Source: CBDVBZ01 sp965372355
GTDB taxonomy: Bacteria; Krumholzibacteriota; Krumholzibacteriia; WVZY01
NCBI GenBank assembly: GCA_965372355.1
Contig: CBDVBZ010000153.1
Location: 1 to 7,598, forward strand
DNA: 7,598 nt
Reading direction: 5' to 3'
The translations under genes and the position numbers were made by a program. A model generated the notes under the pieces. It was not told the DNA's origin and searched no databases. It saw nothing but the letters and a program-made list of their open reading frames with translations. Positions 1 through 7,464 of this stretch are shown here, piece by piece. Positions within the stretch are counted from its first letter, which is position 1. Each line of letters starts with the position of its first letter.

Positions 1-104
1 TCGAGGGCCATCCCGCATTTTGGGCAAGCGCCAGCGTGCGCTTCGAGCACTTCGGGGTGCATCGGGCACGTGTAACGTGCGGATTGTGGCGTTACGCTAG
101 TCAT
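1..104 (-). CDS. N-terminal fragment of probable copper/silver P1B-type ATPase (heavy-metal-binding domain)
   Basis: Only the first 34 codons lie in the window; the gene continues past its left edge. The ATG at 104-102 opens a peptide with Y11-T-C13-P-M15-H16-P-E, then C27-P-K-C30-G-M32-A-L-E. This Cys/Met/His pattern is the small heavy-metal-binding domain often found at the N-terminus of CopA/SilP-type ATPases, where the ending CGMALE is typical. Such ATPases pump Cu(I) or Ag(I) from cytoplasm to periplasm using ATP. The start lies 26 bases after the RND stop codon; the only purine-rich element upstream (AGGACGG) is rather far away, so translation may depend partly on coupling. No other in-frame start exists in the gap. 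The same module occurs twice in the adaptor of this operon. No ATPase core motif (DKTGT, CPC) is in view, so the ATPase call rests on the domain type and the operon context. Another protein carrying this domain remains possible. Confidence 0.72.
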   Translation of the reverse strand, partial: MTSVTPQSARYTCPMHPEVLEAHAGACPKCGMAL

Positions 105-130
105 TTGAACTTGAGACCGTCCTGGTCCCG

Positions 131-3100
131 CTATTCGTCCTTCCCCGCGTGGGCCGCTGACTTCAACCGTCTTTCGGCGAGCCAGCAGTATAGAACAGGA
201 ACGGTAAGGACGCGAACCAACACAACCACCATACCGCCAAACGACGGAATCGCCATCGGGATCATGATGTCGGAACCGCGTCCGGTTGACGTCAACACAG
301 GTATAAGCGCGAGAAGCGTCGTTGCGGACGTCATCATCGCCGGTCGGATACGTCGCAGACCCGCTTCGACGGTGGCGTCCCGTATTTCGGCGATCGTGGA
401 TGGTTTTCTACGTTGAAATACTTGCTTTAGGTACGTGCCGATGATGACACCGTCATCGGTTGCGATCCCAAAAAGCGCAAGGAAACCCACCCACACGGCC
501 ACTGAGAGGTTGTAGTTGCGAATCTGAAAGAGTTCACGCATGTCGACGCCGAACAGCGAGAAGTTCAGGAACCAGTCCTGAGCATAGAGCCATACCATGA
601 GGAATCCGCCGGACCAGGCGATGAAGATCCCGGAAAACACGAGCAGCGTTGTTGACACGTGCTTGAACTGGAAGTAGATGATCAACATGATGATGACAAG
701 TGCCAATGGGAGCACAACCATCAGCTTTTTCTCGGACCGCAGCTGGCTCTCATAGCTCCCCGCGAAGGCATAGCTAACTCCAGCCGGCAAATCGAATTCG
801 CCACTTTCGATCTTTCCCTGCAAATACCTTTGCGCGTCTTCCACGACGTCGACTTCGGCGTAATCGGGTTTCTTATCGAAGATCACGTATCCAACGAGGA
901 ATGTATCTTCGGATTTAATGACCATCGGCCCGCGCACGAACGTGGTCTCCGAGAGTTCGGACAACGGTATTTGAGTCCCGTCAGGTGCAGGCACCAGGAT
1001 TCTGCCCAGTTCCTCGATCGTGCTGCGCAACTCGCGCTGGTACCGGACGCGAACGGGATACCGCTCCCGGCCCTCGACAGTGGTCGTGAGGCGTTTGCCG
1101 CCGATTGCGACCTCGATAACGTCCTGTACTCCCTGAATGCGTATGCCGTAGCGGGCGATTGCTTCCCGGTCGATGTCGATTTCAAGATACGGTTTTCCAA
1201 CGATGCGATCCGCTACAACGGCTGATGGTTCGATCGACGGCACCTCCTTGAGAAACTGCTCGATCTGCAACCCCACGCCCTCAATTGTCTCGAGATCAGG
1301 GCCCTTGACCTTTACGCCCATTGGCGCACGCATCCCGGACTGAAGCATGACAATGCGTGCTGCAATCGGCTGGAGCTTGGGGGCCGAAGTTGTCCCGGGT
1401 ACCTTTCCCGCCTTGACGATCTCGTCCCAGATGTCATCGGGCGACTTGATGTGCTCTCGCCAGTTGCGATACGGGCGCCCTCGCCCATCCGGCACGAGCT
1501 CGCCGCGTTCATCACGCACGAACGCCCTTTTTTGTTTGTCATATTTGAACTTCAGACGGCGGCCGCTTTGATCGACGATGTACTCAGGTTTGTAATTGAT
1601 AATCGTCTCAATCATAGAGATTGGCGCGGGATCGAGGGGCGAGTCCACTCTCCCCAGCTTGCCGACGACCGACTCGATCTCCGGAATAGCCGAGAACGCC
1701 TTGTCCTGTGTTTGAAGGACATCAAGTGCCTCACCGATCGATGCATGAGGCATCGTCGTCGGCATATACAGATACGAGCCCTCATCCAGGTCAGGCATGA
1801 ACTCCTTGCCGAGTCCTGGAAAAGTGTGGTTCATCGCCACGTACGGCGATGTCGACCGTATGAAGCCCGGCATAAAGCCGAAGATGTTGTCGAATCCCCG
1901 CCAAACCGTCACGCCGAGCATGATGAGCACGACCGGAAACAGAAGAAAGGTCCGCTTGTTTCGCAAGCACCAGCGAAGAACGGGTTCATACCGCTTGATG
2001 AAGAACTGAACCAGAAACAACATTCCCCCGAGAAGGACCACCACGAAGAGGAAATTCGCAAATATGGCAACTCCCACCCCTAGCGGCAGCCAGTGACTCG
2101 CCAACAGCCACGCCACGATCAAGACGACGAGATAGTTGAATATCGCGGGCGTTCTTGCCTGGATGGCTCTCGGGACACGTCGCTTAAACTGCAAATACGC
2201 GGCAACAAGTATCAGTGCAACCCCGGTAAGCCAAAATGACCAGAACATCACCGCTATCGCGGCAAGCAATAGCCCCACGGGCCACAAACGCCTGGCGCCG
2301 ATCGCTCGCCTGCTTCCCGCGAGCAAGAGATGTGCAGCGGGCGGCACGAGCGTCAGCGCAACAATGACGGACGCTATCAGCGCGAACGTCTTTGTGTACG
2401 CGAGCGGTTTGAATAGCTTGCCCTCCGCGGCCTGCAATGTGAACACGGGGAGAAACGATACAACGGTTGTCGCCACCGCGGTTAGAACCGCGCTCCCTAC
2501 CTCAGACGTCGCGGCAAAAATGACGTCCCGCCGGTTGGCGCCCGGGGGAGCGCGATCGAGATGCTTCAGGATGTTTTCCGTGATCACAATCCCCATATCG
2601 ACGATAGTGCCGATTGCAATGGCGATTCCCGACAGGGCGACAATATTAGCGTCCACCTTGAATAGCTTCATCGCAATGAACACCATCAGTACCGTCATGG
2701 GCAAAAGCCCTGAAATCAGCAGCGAGCTGCGCAGGTGCATGACCAACATGATGACGACGATAATCGTCACCAGGACCTCGTCAATCAGTGCTGTATTCAA
2801 CGTGCCGAGCGTCTCGTAGATTAGCCCGCTTCGATCGTAAAACGGTACAATGGTCACCCGGGACACCCGGCCGTCCGGCAACGTCTTCTTCGGGAGCCCC
2901 GCGGAGATCTCATCGATCTTCTTTTTTACGTTTTTGATGGCTGCAAGTGGATTTTCACCGTAACGCACGACGACCACGCCACCAACGACCTCGGCACCGC
3001 CCTTATCCAGAGCGCCTCGACGAAGCGCCGGACCGATGGAGACACTCGCGACGTCCGATATTCGTATGGGGACGTTGCGAGTCTGCTTGATGACAGAGGT

Positions 3101-3928
3101 CTCGATGTCCGAGATATTCTGGATCAATCCCAGACCACGGATGACGTACTCAACCTTGTTGATCTCAATGGTACGCGCCCCGACGTCGACATTCGACATC
3201 TTGACCGCATTGAAAACCTGCGTGAGTGTAACGTCGTGAGCCCGCATCGCGTCGGGGTTGACATCGATCTGGTACTCCTGGACAAAACCGCCGACCGATG
3301 CCACCTCGGATACACCGTCGGCGGAGAGCAGCGCATAGCGGACCGTCCAGTCCTGGACGGTCCGGAGCTCGTGGAGGTCCCACCCACCGGTCGGGTTGCC
3401 GTCCTCGTCGCGGCCTTCGAGGGTATACCAAAAGACTTGACCGAGCGCCGTGGCATCGGGGCCGAGAGCTGGCTGGACTCCAACGGGCACCGTGCCCGGA
3501 GGCAGCGAATTCAATTTCTCCAGCACGCGACTCCGCGACCAGTAGAAGTCAACACCATCCTTGAAGATCACGTAGATGGTCGAGAACCCGAAGAAAGAGT
3601 AACTCCTGACCGTCTTCACCCCGGGGATGCCGAGGAGTGCGGTCGTCATGGGGTAGGTGATCTGGTCCTCGATGTCCTGAGGTGACCGGCCTTTCCACTC
3701 ACTGAAAACGATTTGTTGGTTCTCGCCAATATCCGGGATGGCATCGACCGGCACCGGGTCCCGGGGTAACCCACCGATGTTCCAGTCAAAGGGGGCGACC
3801 ATGATGCCCCATGCAACAATGACAATGGCGATCGTTCCCACGATGAGCTTGTTGTCGATGCAGTATCTGATCAACCGATCGAGAGGTGACAGATGAGTCG
3901 TATCAACCGTGCCCTTCTGATTCGCCAT
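131..3928 (-). CDS. cusA: CusA-like heavy-metal efflux RND transporter (inner-membrane pump)
   Basis: This is a proton-driven inner-membrane pump that takes Cu(I)/Ag(I)-type metal, mainly from the periplasm, and passes it to the adaptor and outer-membrane channel. At 1265 aa it exceeds E. coli CusA (about 1047). Family marks are VDAIPDI near residue 61, DQITYPMTTALL near 88, a TM4 stretch with D444 and E451, FTLQAAEGKLF near 496, and LGKEFMPDLDEGSYLYMP near 706. TM1 is about 30-46, TM2-6 about 381-537, TM7 about 660-676 and TM8-12 about 1069-1251. By alignment from memory, the CusA binding methionines M573, M623 and M672 correspond to M722, M772 and M861, all kept. TM4 has one Asp as in CusA, not the two Asp of CzcA, which favours monovalent metal. 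Oddities are three insertions: about 118 residues with extra membrane segments (roughly 540-655), about 40 basic residues (783-825), and about 22 residues (1116-1140). Most relay methionines are missing. The ATG start lies 3 bases after the adaptor stop, with AAGAGG upstream. Confidence 0.95.
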   Translation of the reverse strand: MANQKGTVDTTHLSPLDRLIRYCIDNKLIVGTIAIVIVAWGIMVAPFDWNIGGLPRDPVPVDAIPDIGENQQIVFSEWKGRSPQDIEDQITYPMTTALLGIPGVKTVRSYSFFGFSTIYVIFKDGVDFYWSRSRVLEKLNSLPPGTVPVGVQPALGPDATALGQVFWYTLEGRDEDGNPTGGWDLHELRTVQDWTVRYALLSADGVSEVASVGGFVQEYQIDVNPDAMRAHDVTLTQVFNAVKMSNVDVGARTIEINKVEYVIRGLGLIQNISDIETSVIKQTRNVPIRISDVASVSIGPALRRGALDKGGAEVVGGVVVVRYGENPLAAIKNVKKKIDEISAGLPKKTLPDGRVSRVTIVPFYDRSGLIYETLGTLNTALIDEVLVTIIVVIMLVMHLRSSLLISGLLPMTVLMVFIAMKLFKVDANIVALSGIAIAIGTIVDMGIVITENILKHLDRAPPGANRRDVIFAATSEVGSAVLTAVATTVVSFLPVFTLQAAEGKLFKPLAYTKTFALIASVIVALTLVPPAAHLLLAGSRRAIGARRLWPVGLLLAAIAVMFWSFWLTGVALILVAAYLQFKRRVPRAIQARTPAIFNYLVVLIVAWLLASHWLPLGVGVAIFANFLFVVVLLGGMLFLVQFFIKRYEPVLRWCLRNKRTFLLFPVVLIMLGVTVWRGFDNIFGFMPGFIRSTSPYVAMNHTFPGLGKEFMPDLDEGSYLYMPTTMPHASIGEALDVLQTQDKAFSAIPEIESVVGKLGRVDSPLDPAPISMIETIINYKPEYIVDQSGRRLKFKYDKQKRAFVRDERGELVPDGRGRPYRNWREHIKSPDDIWDEIVKAGKVPGTTSAPKLQPIAARIVMLQSGMRAPMGVKVKGPDLETIEGVGLQIEQFLKEVPSIEPSAVVADRIVGKPYLEIDIDREAIARYGIRIQGVQDVIEVAIGGKRLTTTVEGRERYPVRVRYQRELRSTIEELGRILVPAPDGTQIPLSELSETTFVRGPMVIKSEDTFLVGYVIFDKKPDYAEVDVVEDAQRYLQGKIESGEFDLPAGVSYAFAGSYESQLRSEKKLMVVLPLALVIIMLIIYFQFKHVSTTLLVFSGIFIAWSGGFLMVWLYAQDWFLNFSLFGVDMRELFQIRNYNLSVAVWVGFLALFGIATDDGVIIGTYLKQVFQRRKPSTIAEIRDATVEAGLRRIRPAMMTSATTLLALIPVLTSTGRGSDIMIPMAIPSFGGMVVVLVRVLTVPVLYCWLAERRLKSAAHAGKDE

Positions 3929-3931
3929 TAT

Positions 3932-5980
3932 CTACCTCTTGCCTTCCACTGCCGATGCCAACGTCTCCTTGATCGAACCGCAGCGCAGCATCGACGCGCC
4001 ATAGAAGGAATTCCACACGATGTCTTCTGTTTGAAGCCAATACGCGCCGTCACCGTCGCGAGCCATTGGACAATGGGTCAGGTAGTAGTTCTTCTTACCG
4101 GTATGGCGGAAGCTCCCGTGCAGTTCGATGGTCGCCTCTGACAGGTAGAAGAAGCCATCACGGGCCAGCGTGATATCCTTCGCGTTTGAGATCCTGCCAG
4201 CCTGCATGATCATCTTTTTTGACAACTCCATCCAGCGACCGTGACCCGATCGGGAGAACACGGACATGTCCACGTTCGCTGTGGCGGTTGAGAGATTTGC
4301 ACCGGCCTTTTTGGCTCCGTCGAGGTCGTCCTTCGCCAACGCCATCTGGATATCGAAGTATGCGTTGTAGACGGGTGCCAGGGCCTCTCGCGCCTCGCTG
4401 TTCTCGTCGGATCGCTCAGGGGGAGCCTCCTCGCGAGTAGACTGGGCGTCAGTCGAAGTCGCGCCGTGTTGATGCCCTGCCGTGACGGCGCCTCCCGTTG
4501 GCGACATCATGCTGGGCTTGGCGTGGATTTGCAGTTCGCTGTCGATTTTGAAAGAGCCGTTTGAGACCACAAGTTCGCCTTCCTCGATGCCGGACTTCAC
4601 AATATAGAAATCGCCGGCGCGAGGCCCCAGCACGATCTCACGGCCTTCAAACAGCGGTCCTTCGTCGCTGGGTATCTCGACATAAGCCACGGCGCGTCTG
4701 CCCGTGATGAGTGGTGCAGTTGCCGGAATGAGTAGCGGAGCGTCTTCACTGCCCAGCCGATTGCCAACATATCCGAGCGAAGCAGCCGGCACGAGATCCA
4801 TGCCGCAGACATCGCACTTCCCCGGACCATCTTTGACGACCTCCGGATGCATCGGTGAGATCCACTTGTCGGCGAGGTACTCGTCAATAGTATTCCCGTC
4901 GCCGTCGATACGCGACTTCACAACGCCACGGACGAACATCCCCGGCTTTAGTCCGCGTTCCTTGTTTTCAACGATCGCCCGCACCCTGACGGTTCGTGTC
5001 TTCGGATCCACCAGGGGATCAATGAAGCTGATGATGGCCTCGAATCGCTCACCGGGAAAGGACGGCGACGTGAACTCCACGTGCTGGCCAAAACGCAACC
5101 AAGGGAGATCTGACTCGTATGCCTCGAGCATGACCCAGAGCTTACTGAGATCGGCAATCGTGTAGATCCGAGTGCCCGTCTTGACGTACATGCCCTCTTT
5201 GGCATCCTTATGGACAACAACACCTCCAATGGGAGCATAGATCGTTAAATGGTCGGACGTTTCATGCGTTGCCTCCAGGTGTTTGATCTGCTCGGCAGTA
5301 AGACCCCAGAGCCGAAGCTTGTCACGCACGGCCTCGAGTGTGGTCTGCGCAGTCGCCCGCAGCACACGGCTTGCCGCCTTCTCCAGGGCGGCGACAGCAG
5401 CGTGCGCCTGGATCAACTCCTCTTGCGCGGCCAGAAGCTCAGGGGAGTAAATACGAACCAAATGATCTCCCTTCCTGACCGTAATTCCCGTGAAATCAGC
5501 GAACAGTCGATCAAGTCTTCCCGGAACCCAGGCCGTTATGTAAGCCACGCTCGTTTCGTCATACGTGATCTTACCGACCATGCGAACCTCCGCCTCCGCG
5601 AACGCCCGTATAGCCGGCGTCGTCTGGATTCGCGCCAGTTGTTTGGCCGTCTCGGACAGTCGCAGCTGCCGCGGTCCGAGATCATCCCCGGAGCCCGAGT
5701 CCAGCGGTATCAGATCCATAAAACAGATGGGGCACTTGCCCTGCTTCGGGAGTTGGATCTGCGGGTGCATCGAGCACGTCCAGACTGTCGGCCCGGAGGA
5801 AGTACTTGCCGCATGATTTTGGGCAGCGTGCCCGATGACCGATGCCTCGTCACCACCCCCGAACAACAGCCCACCAAGGACAAAAGCCGCAACGGCGATG
5901 GCGGCCACGCCGATGACACCGCGTATTCCGCGAGGTGCGAAACCGCCGAGACCGGTCCGGATACTTTTATGTTCACTCAT
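3932..5980 (-). CDS. cusB: CusB-like efflux adaptor with two heavy-metal-binding modules and C-terminal DUF3347 domain
   Basis: This is the periplasmic adaptor (membrane fusion protein) that links the RND pump to the outer-membrane channel. At 682 aa it is far longer than E. coli CusB (about 407). Order of parts: membrane anchor 20-42; heavy-metal-binding module 67-92 (C69, M71, H72, C83, C86, M88); barrel/lipoyl half near 105-180; alpha-hairpin about 180-240; second lipoyl half about 243-275 (IYAPIGGVVVHKDAKEG); beta-barrel about 276-356, ending LKPGMFVRG; second metal module 373-398 (M377, H378, C389, C392, M394); membrane-proximal part about 410-480; a low-complexity linker 485-530 with HQH at 503-505; then a DUF3347-like domain about 533-668 (H636-C637-P-M639, W648, M664, C667). 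The anchor has no lipobox cysteine, so it is probably an uncleaved signal anchor. The ATG start is supported by AAGGAG 7 bases upstream. The gene lies between the channel and pump genes, as expected. The domain names rest on recognised motifs; the extra modules probably bind Cu/Ag (inference). Confidence 0.93.
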   Translation of the reverse strand: MSEHKSIRTGLGGFAPRGIRGVIGVAAIAVAAFVLGGLLFGGGDEASVIGHAAQNHAASTSSGPTVWTCSMHPQIQLPKQGKCPICFMDLIPLDSGSGDDLGPRQLRLSETAKQLARIQTTPAIRAFAEAEVRMVGKITYDETSVAYITAWVPGRLDRLFADFTGITVRKGDHLVRIYSPELLAAQEELIQAHAAVAALEKAASRVLRATAQTTLEAVRDKLRLWGLTAEQIKHLEATHETSDHLTIYAPIGGVVVHKDAKEGMYVKTGTRIYTIADLSKLWVMLEAYESDLPWLRFGQHVEFTSPSFPGERFEAIISFIDPLVDPKTRTVRVRAIVENKERGLKPGMFVRGVVKSRIDGDGNTIDEYLADKWISPMHPEVVKDGPGKCDVCGMDLVPAASLGYVGNRLGSEDAPLLIPATAPLITGRRAVAYVEIPSDEGPLFEGREIVLGPRAGDFYIVKSGIEEGELVVSNGSFKIDSELQIHAKPSMMSPTGGAVTAGHQHGATSTDAQSTREEAPPERSDENSEAREALAPVYNAYFDIQMALAKDDLDGAKKAGANLSTATANVDMSVFSRSGHGRWMELSKKMIMQAGRISNAKDITLARDGFFYLSEATIELHGSFRHTGKKNYYLTHCPMARDGDGAYWLQTEDIVWNSFYGASMLRCGSIKETLASAVEGKR
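3935..3940 (-). promoter_or_regulatory. Ribosome binding site of the RND pump gene, inside the adaptor 3' end
   Basis: AAGAGG on the minus strand lies 6 bases before the pump ATG at 3928. It sits in the last codons of the adaptor gene, whose TAG stop is 3 bases before that ATG. This layout suggests translational coupling between adaptor and pump, which would help fix their ratio. Confidence 0.7.
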
Positions 5981-5987
5981 GATTTGA

Positions 5988-5993
5988 CTCCTT
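5988..5993 (-). promoter_or_regulatory. Ribosome binding site of the adaptor gene
   Basis: AAGGAG on the minus strand, 7 bases before the ATG at 5980, is a near-ideal Shine-Dalgarno sequence. It decides the start of the adaptor. It lies in the 104-base gap after the outer-membrane-factor stop codon, which otherwise shows no convincing promoter or terminator. Confidence 0.8.
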
Positions 5994-6084
5994 ATTATGT
6001 CGAACGGCGATCAAGCGGCGCGTCTAATGCCCTCTGAATGTCCACATGAGCCGCGCTACCTATCCGAATACACGCGTTTGTTTA

Positions 6085-7461
6085 TCACTCGTCTCGGGCT
6101 ACCGGGAGGGCCTTTCCGGCAACCATCTCAATCTCCGCCCGCTTGATGGCGAGAGTCGACCTCGACCGTTCGTATTGCAACTGGAAGTCAAGGAGCTGTC
6201 GCTGGGCATCGAGCAGATTGAGGAAGTCGGTTTTGCCCGCTTGATACGCGGTATAGTTGGCGTTGAGCGACTGTTCGGCTTTTGGGACGAGTCCGTCCCG
6301 GTACAAACCAGTTTTTCGCAGCGCGTCATCATATTCGAAGAGGATCCTTTCGGCGAACGCGTGCAGCCGGTTTTGGGCGTCAGCGTATCTGTTCTGCGCC
6401 TTGCGGTATTGAGCTTCAGCTTCCTGTTTCCTGGCCTTATTAGCACCGAACCATATGGGCAAGCTTACTCCGATGCTAGCCATCCACGCGTCTTTGCCGC
6501 TATCGGGGAGATTCGGGTTGACCGCCTCGCCGACATCGATGTAGTCAACACCGATAAAGAAGCTGGGCAGCGACAGTTTGCTCGCCAGCCTTTTAGCTGC
6601 ATTCTCTTTGTCGATGAGGTGTAGCAGCGATTTCAAGTCTGGATTATTGGCGGCCACTTGAACGAGTATACTGTCATGATTGACTGTCACCTCTTCGATG
6701 GTGATCTCACTCGGAATGACCAGATCGACGCTGTCCGGTAAGTTCATTACCGCTCGAAGCCTGGCTATTAGGGGCTCTGACATGTCTTCAACGGTACTGA
6801 GTCGATCCTCGAGTTTGCCGAGTTCCACCTGCGCCTTGATCACATCGGGATGTTGTTTGAGAGCGACTCGATACTTCGCGCGTGCGACGGATTCCCAGAA
6901 TGTGAGGAGCTCGAGGTTTTCCCGGGTAATGGCGATGTCGCGTCCGAGGTAGTAGTATTCATAGTACGCAGACTTCACCTGATAGAAGAGTCTTAGCTTC
7001 TCTGCCTCGAATTTTTGTTGGGCAGCATTCGCCGCCTCGAGTGTCATATCTTTCTTCGCGCCCAGTGTTCCGAACCATGGAAATGGCTGCCTCAGCCTGA
7101 ACACCTGGTTCTGTGGTCCGACGCGCGTCTCCACATTTTCGATGAAGTACGTATACGACAACCATGGATTGGGCAGAGCCCCTGTGTACCCTGATCGTTC
7201 AAGGACGGACTTCCATTCGTAGAAGGCGGCTTTCAGTGCCGGACTCTGGCTGGCGGCGTAGGCGAGATAGTCTTGCAGCCGGGCTGTTGACGCATCGAGC
7301 CCAACCCCGTTCTCCGACGATTCATACGCCGTGGACAGAGAATCGGAAAGACGCCGGGAGGCACTGCGGTCCCCAGCCAGCGAGAGTCCATACGATACCG
7401 ACACTGCCAGAAAAGCGACGGTCAACGACCGGATAGCACTGTTAAGTCCTATTGTTTTCAT
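6085..7461 (-). CDS. TolC-family outer-membrane factor of a metal efflux pump
   Basis: This protein forms the trimeric outer-membrane channel and periplasmic tunnel for the pump. I choose the ATG at 7461-7459 (458 aa). From it the protein starts MKTIGLNSAIRS, followed by a hydrophobic stretch to about residue 28 and a plausible signal-peptidase I site after A29 (SLA before GD). There is no lipobox cysteine, unlike E. coli CusC, which is lipidated. The frame stays open upstream, with a GTG at 7497, but that start would put 12 charged residues encoded by repeat DNA before the signal peptide. Two outer-membrane-efflux repeats are visible: the first has QPFPWFG near 125-131 and long helices (SAYYEYYYL), the second has VSLPIWFG near 332-339 and ends with YQAGKTDFLNLLDAQRQLLD near 406-425. 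A Shine-Dalgarno-like AAGGAG sits 12 bases upstream, a rather long spacing. It is the first gene in transcription order. The call is CusC/CzcC-like by position; sequence alone supports only the broader TolC family. Confidence 0.9.
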   Translation of the reverse strand: MKTIGLNSAIRSLTVAFLAVSVSYGLSLAGDRSASRRLSDSLSTAYESSENGVGLDASTARLQDYLAYAASQSPALKAAFYEWKSVLERSGYTGALPNPWLSYTYFIENVETRVGPQNQVFRLRQPFPWFGTLGAKKDMTLEAANAAQQKFEAEKLRLFYQVKSAYYEYYYLGRDIAITRENLELLTFWESVARAKYRVALKQHPDVIKAQVELGKLEDRLSTVEDMSEPLIARLRAVMNLPDSVDLVIPSEITIEEVTVNHDSILVQVAANNPDLKSLLHLIDKENAAKRLASKLSLPSFFIGVDYIDVGEAVNPNLPDSGKDAWMASIGVSLPIWFGANKARKQEAEAQYRKAQNRYADAQNRLHAFAERILFEYDDALRKTGLYRDGLVPKAEQSLNANYTAYQAGKTDFLNLLDAQRQLLDFQLQYERSRSTLAIKRAEIEMVAGKALPVARDE

Positions 7462-7464
7462 AAG

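Noticed and set aside
36..416. Plus-strand open frame of 126 codons across the pump/ATPase junction
   Set aside because: It crosses two supported minus-strand genes and has no recognisable features.
1451..2083. Plus-strand open frame of 210 codons opposite the RND pump gene
   Set aside because: His/Arg/Glu-rich translation with no domain; fully inside the pump gene, whose own reading is strongly conserved there.
2136..2819. Plus-strand open frame of 227 codons opposite the RND pump gene
   Set aside because: Rich in Ala, Thr, Ser and Met as the antisense of membrane-helix codons; no family resemblance and no good ribosome binding site noticed.
131..3928. Assignment to CzcA-type (Zn/Co/Cd) instead of CusA-type pump
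   Set aside because: TM4 has a single Asp (AIGTIVDMG) where CzcA-type pumps have two (DFGIIVDG), and the CusA methionine triad positions are kept; the metal is still unproven.
5249..6037. Plus-strand open frame of 262 codons opposite the adaptor gene
   Set aside because: It is antisense to a well-supported adaptor, has no recognisable domain, and has Arg/Leu/Ser-rich composition typical of a frame shadow in GC-rich coding DNA.
6014..6054. Hairpin or terminator between the outer-membrane factor and adaptor genes
   Set aside because: Only a 5-bp stem (GCGGC/GCCGC) around a loop of about 30 bases and no T-run; too weak to call, and the gap contains a strong ribosome binding site for the next gene.
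6046..6624. Plus-strand open frame of 192 codons opposite the outer-membrane factor
   Set aside because: Overlaps the 3' part of a clear TolC-family gene and shows no recognisable motif.
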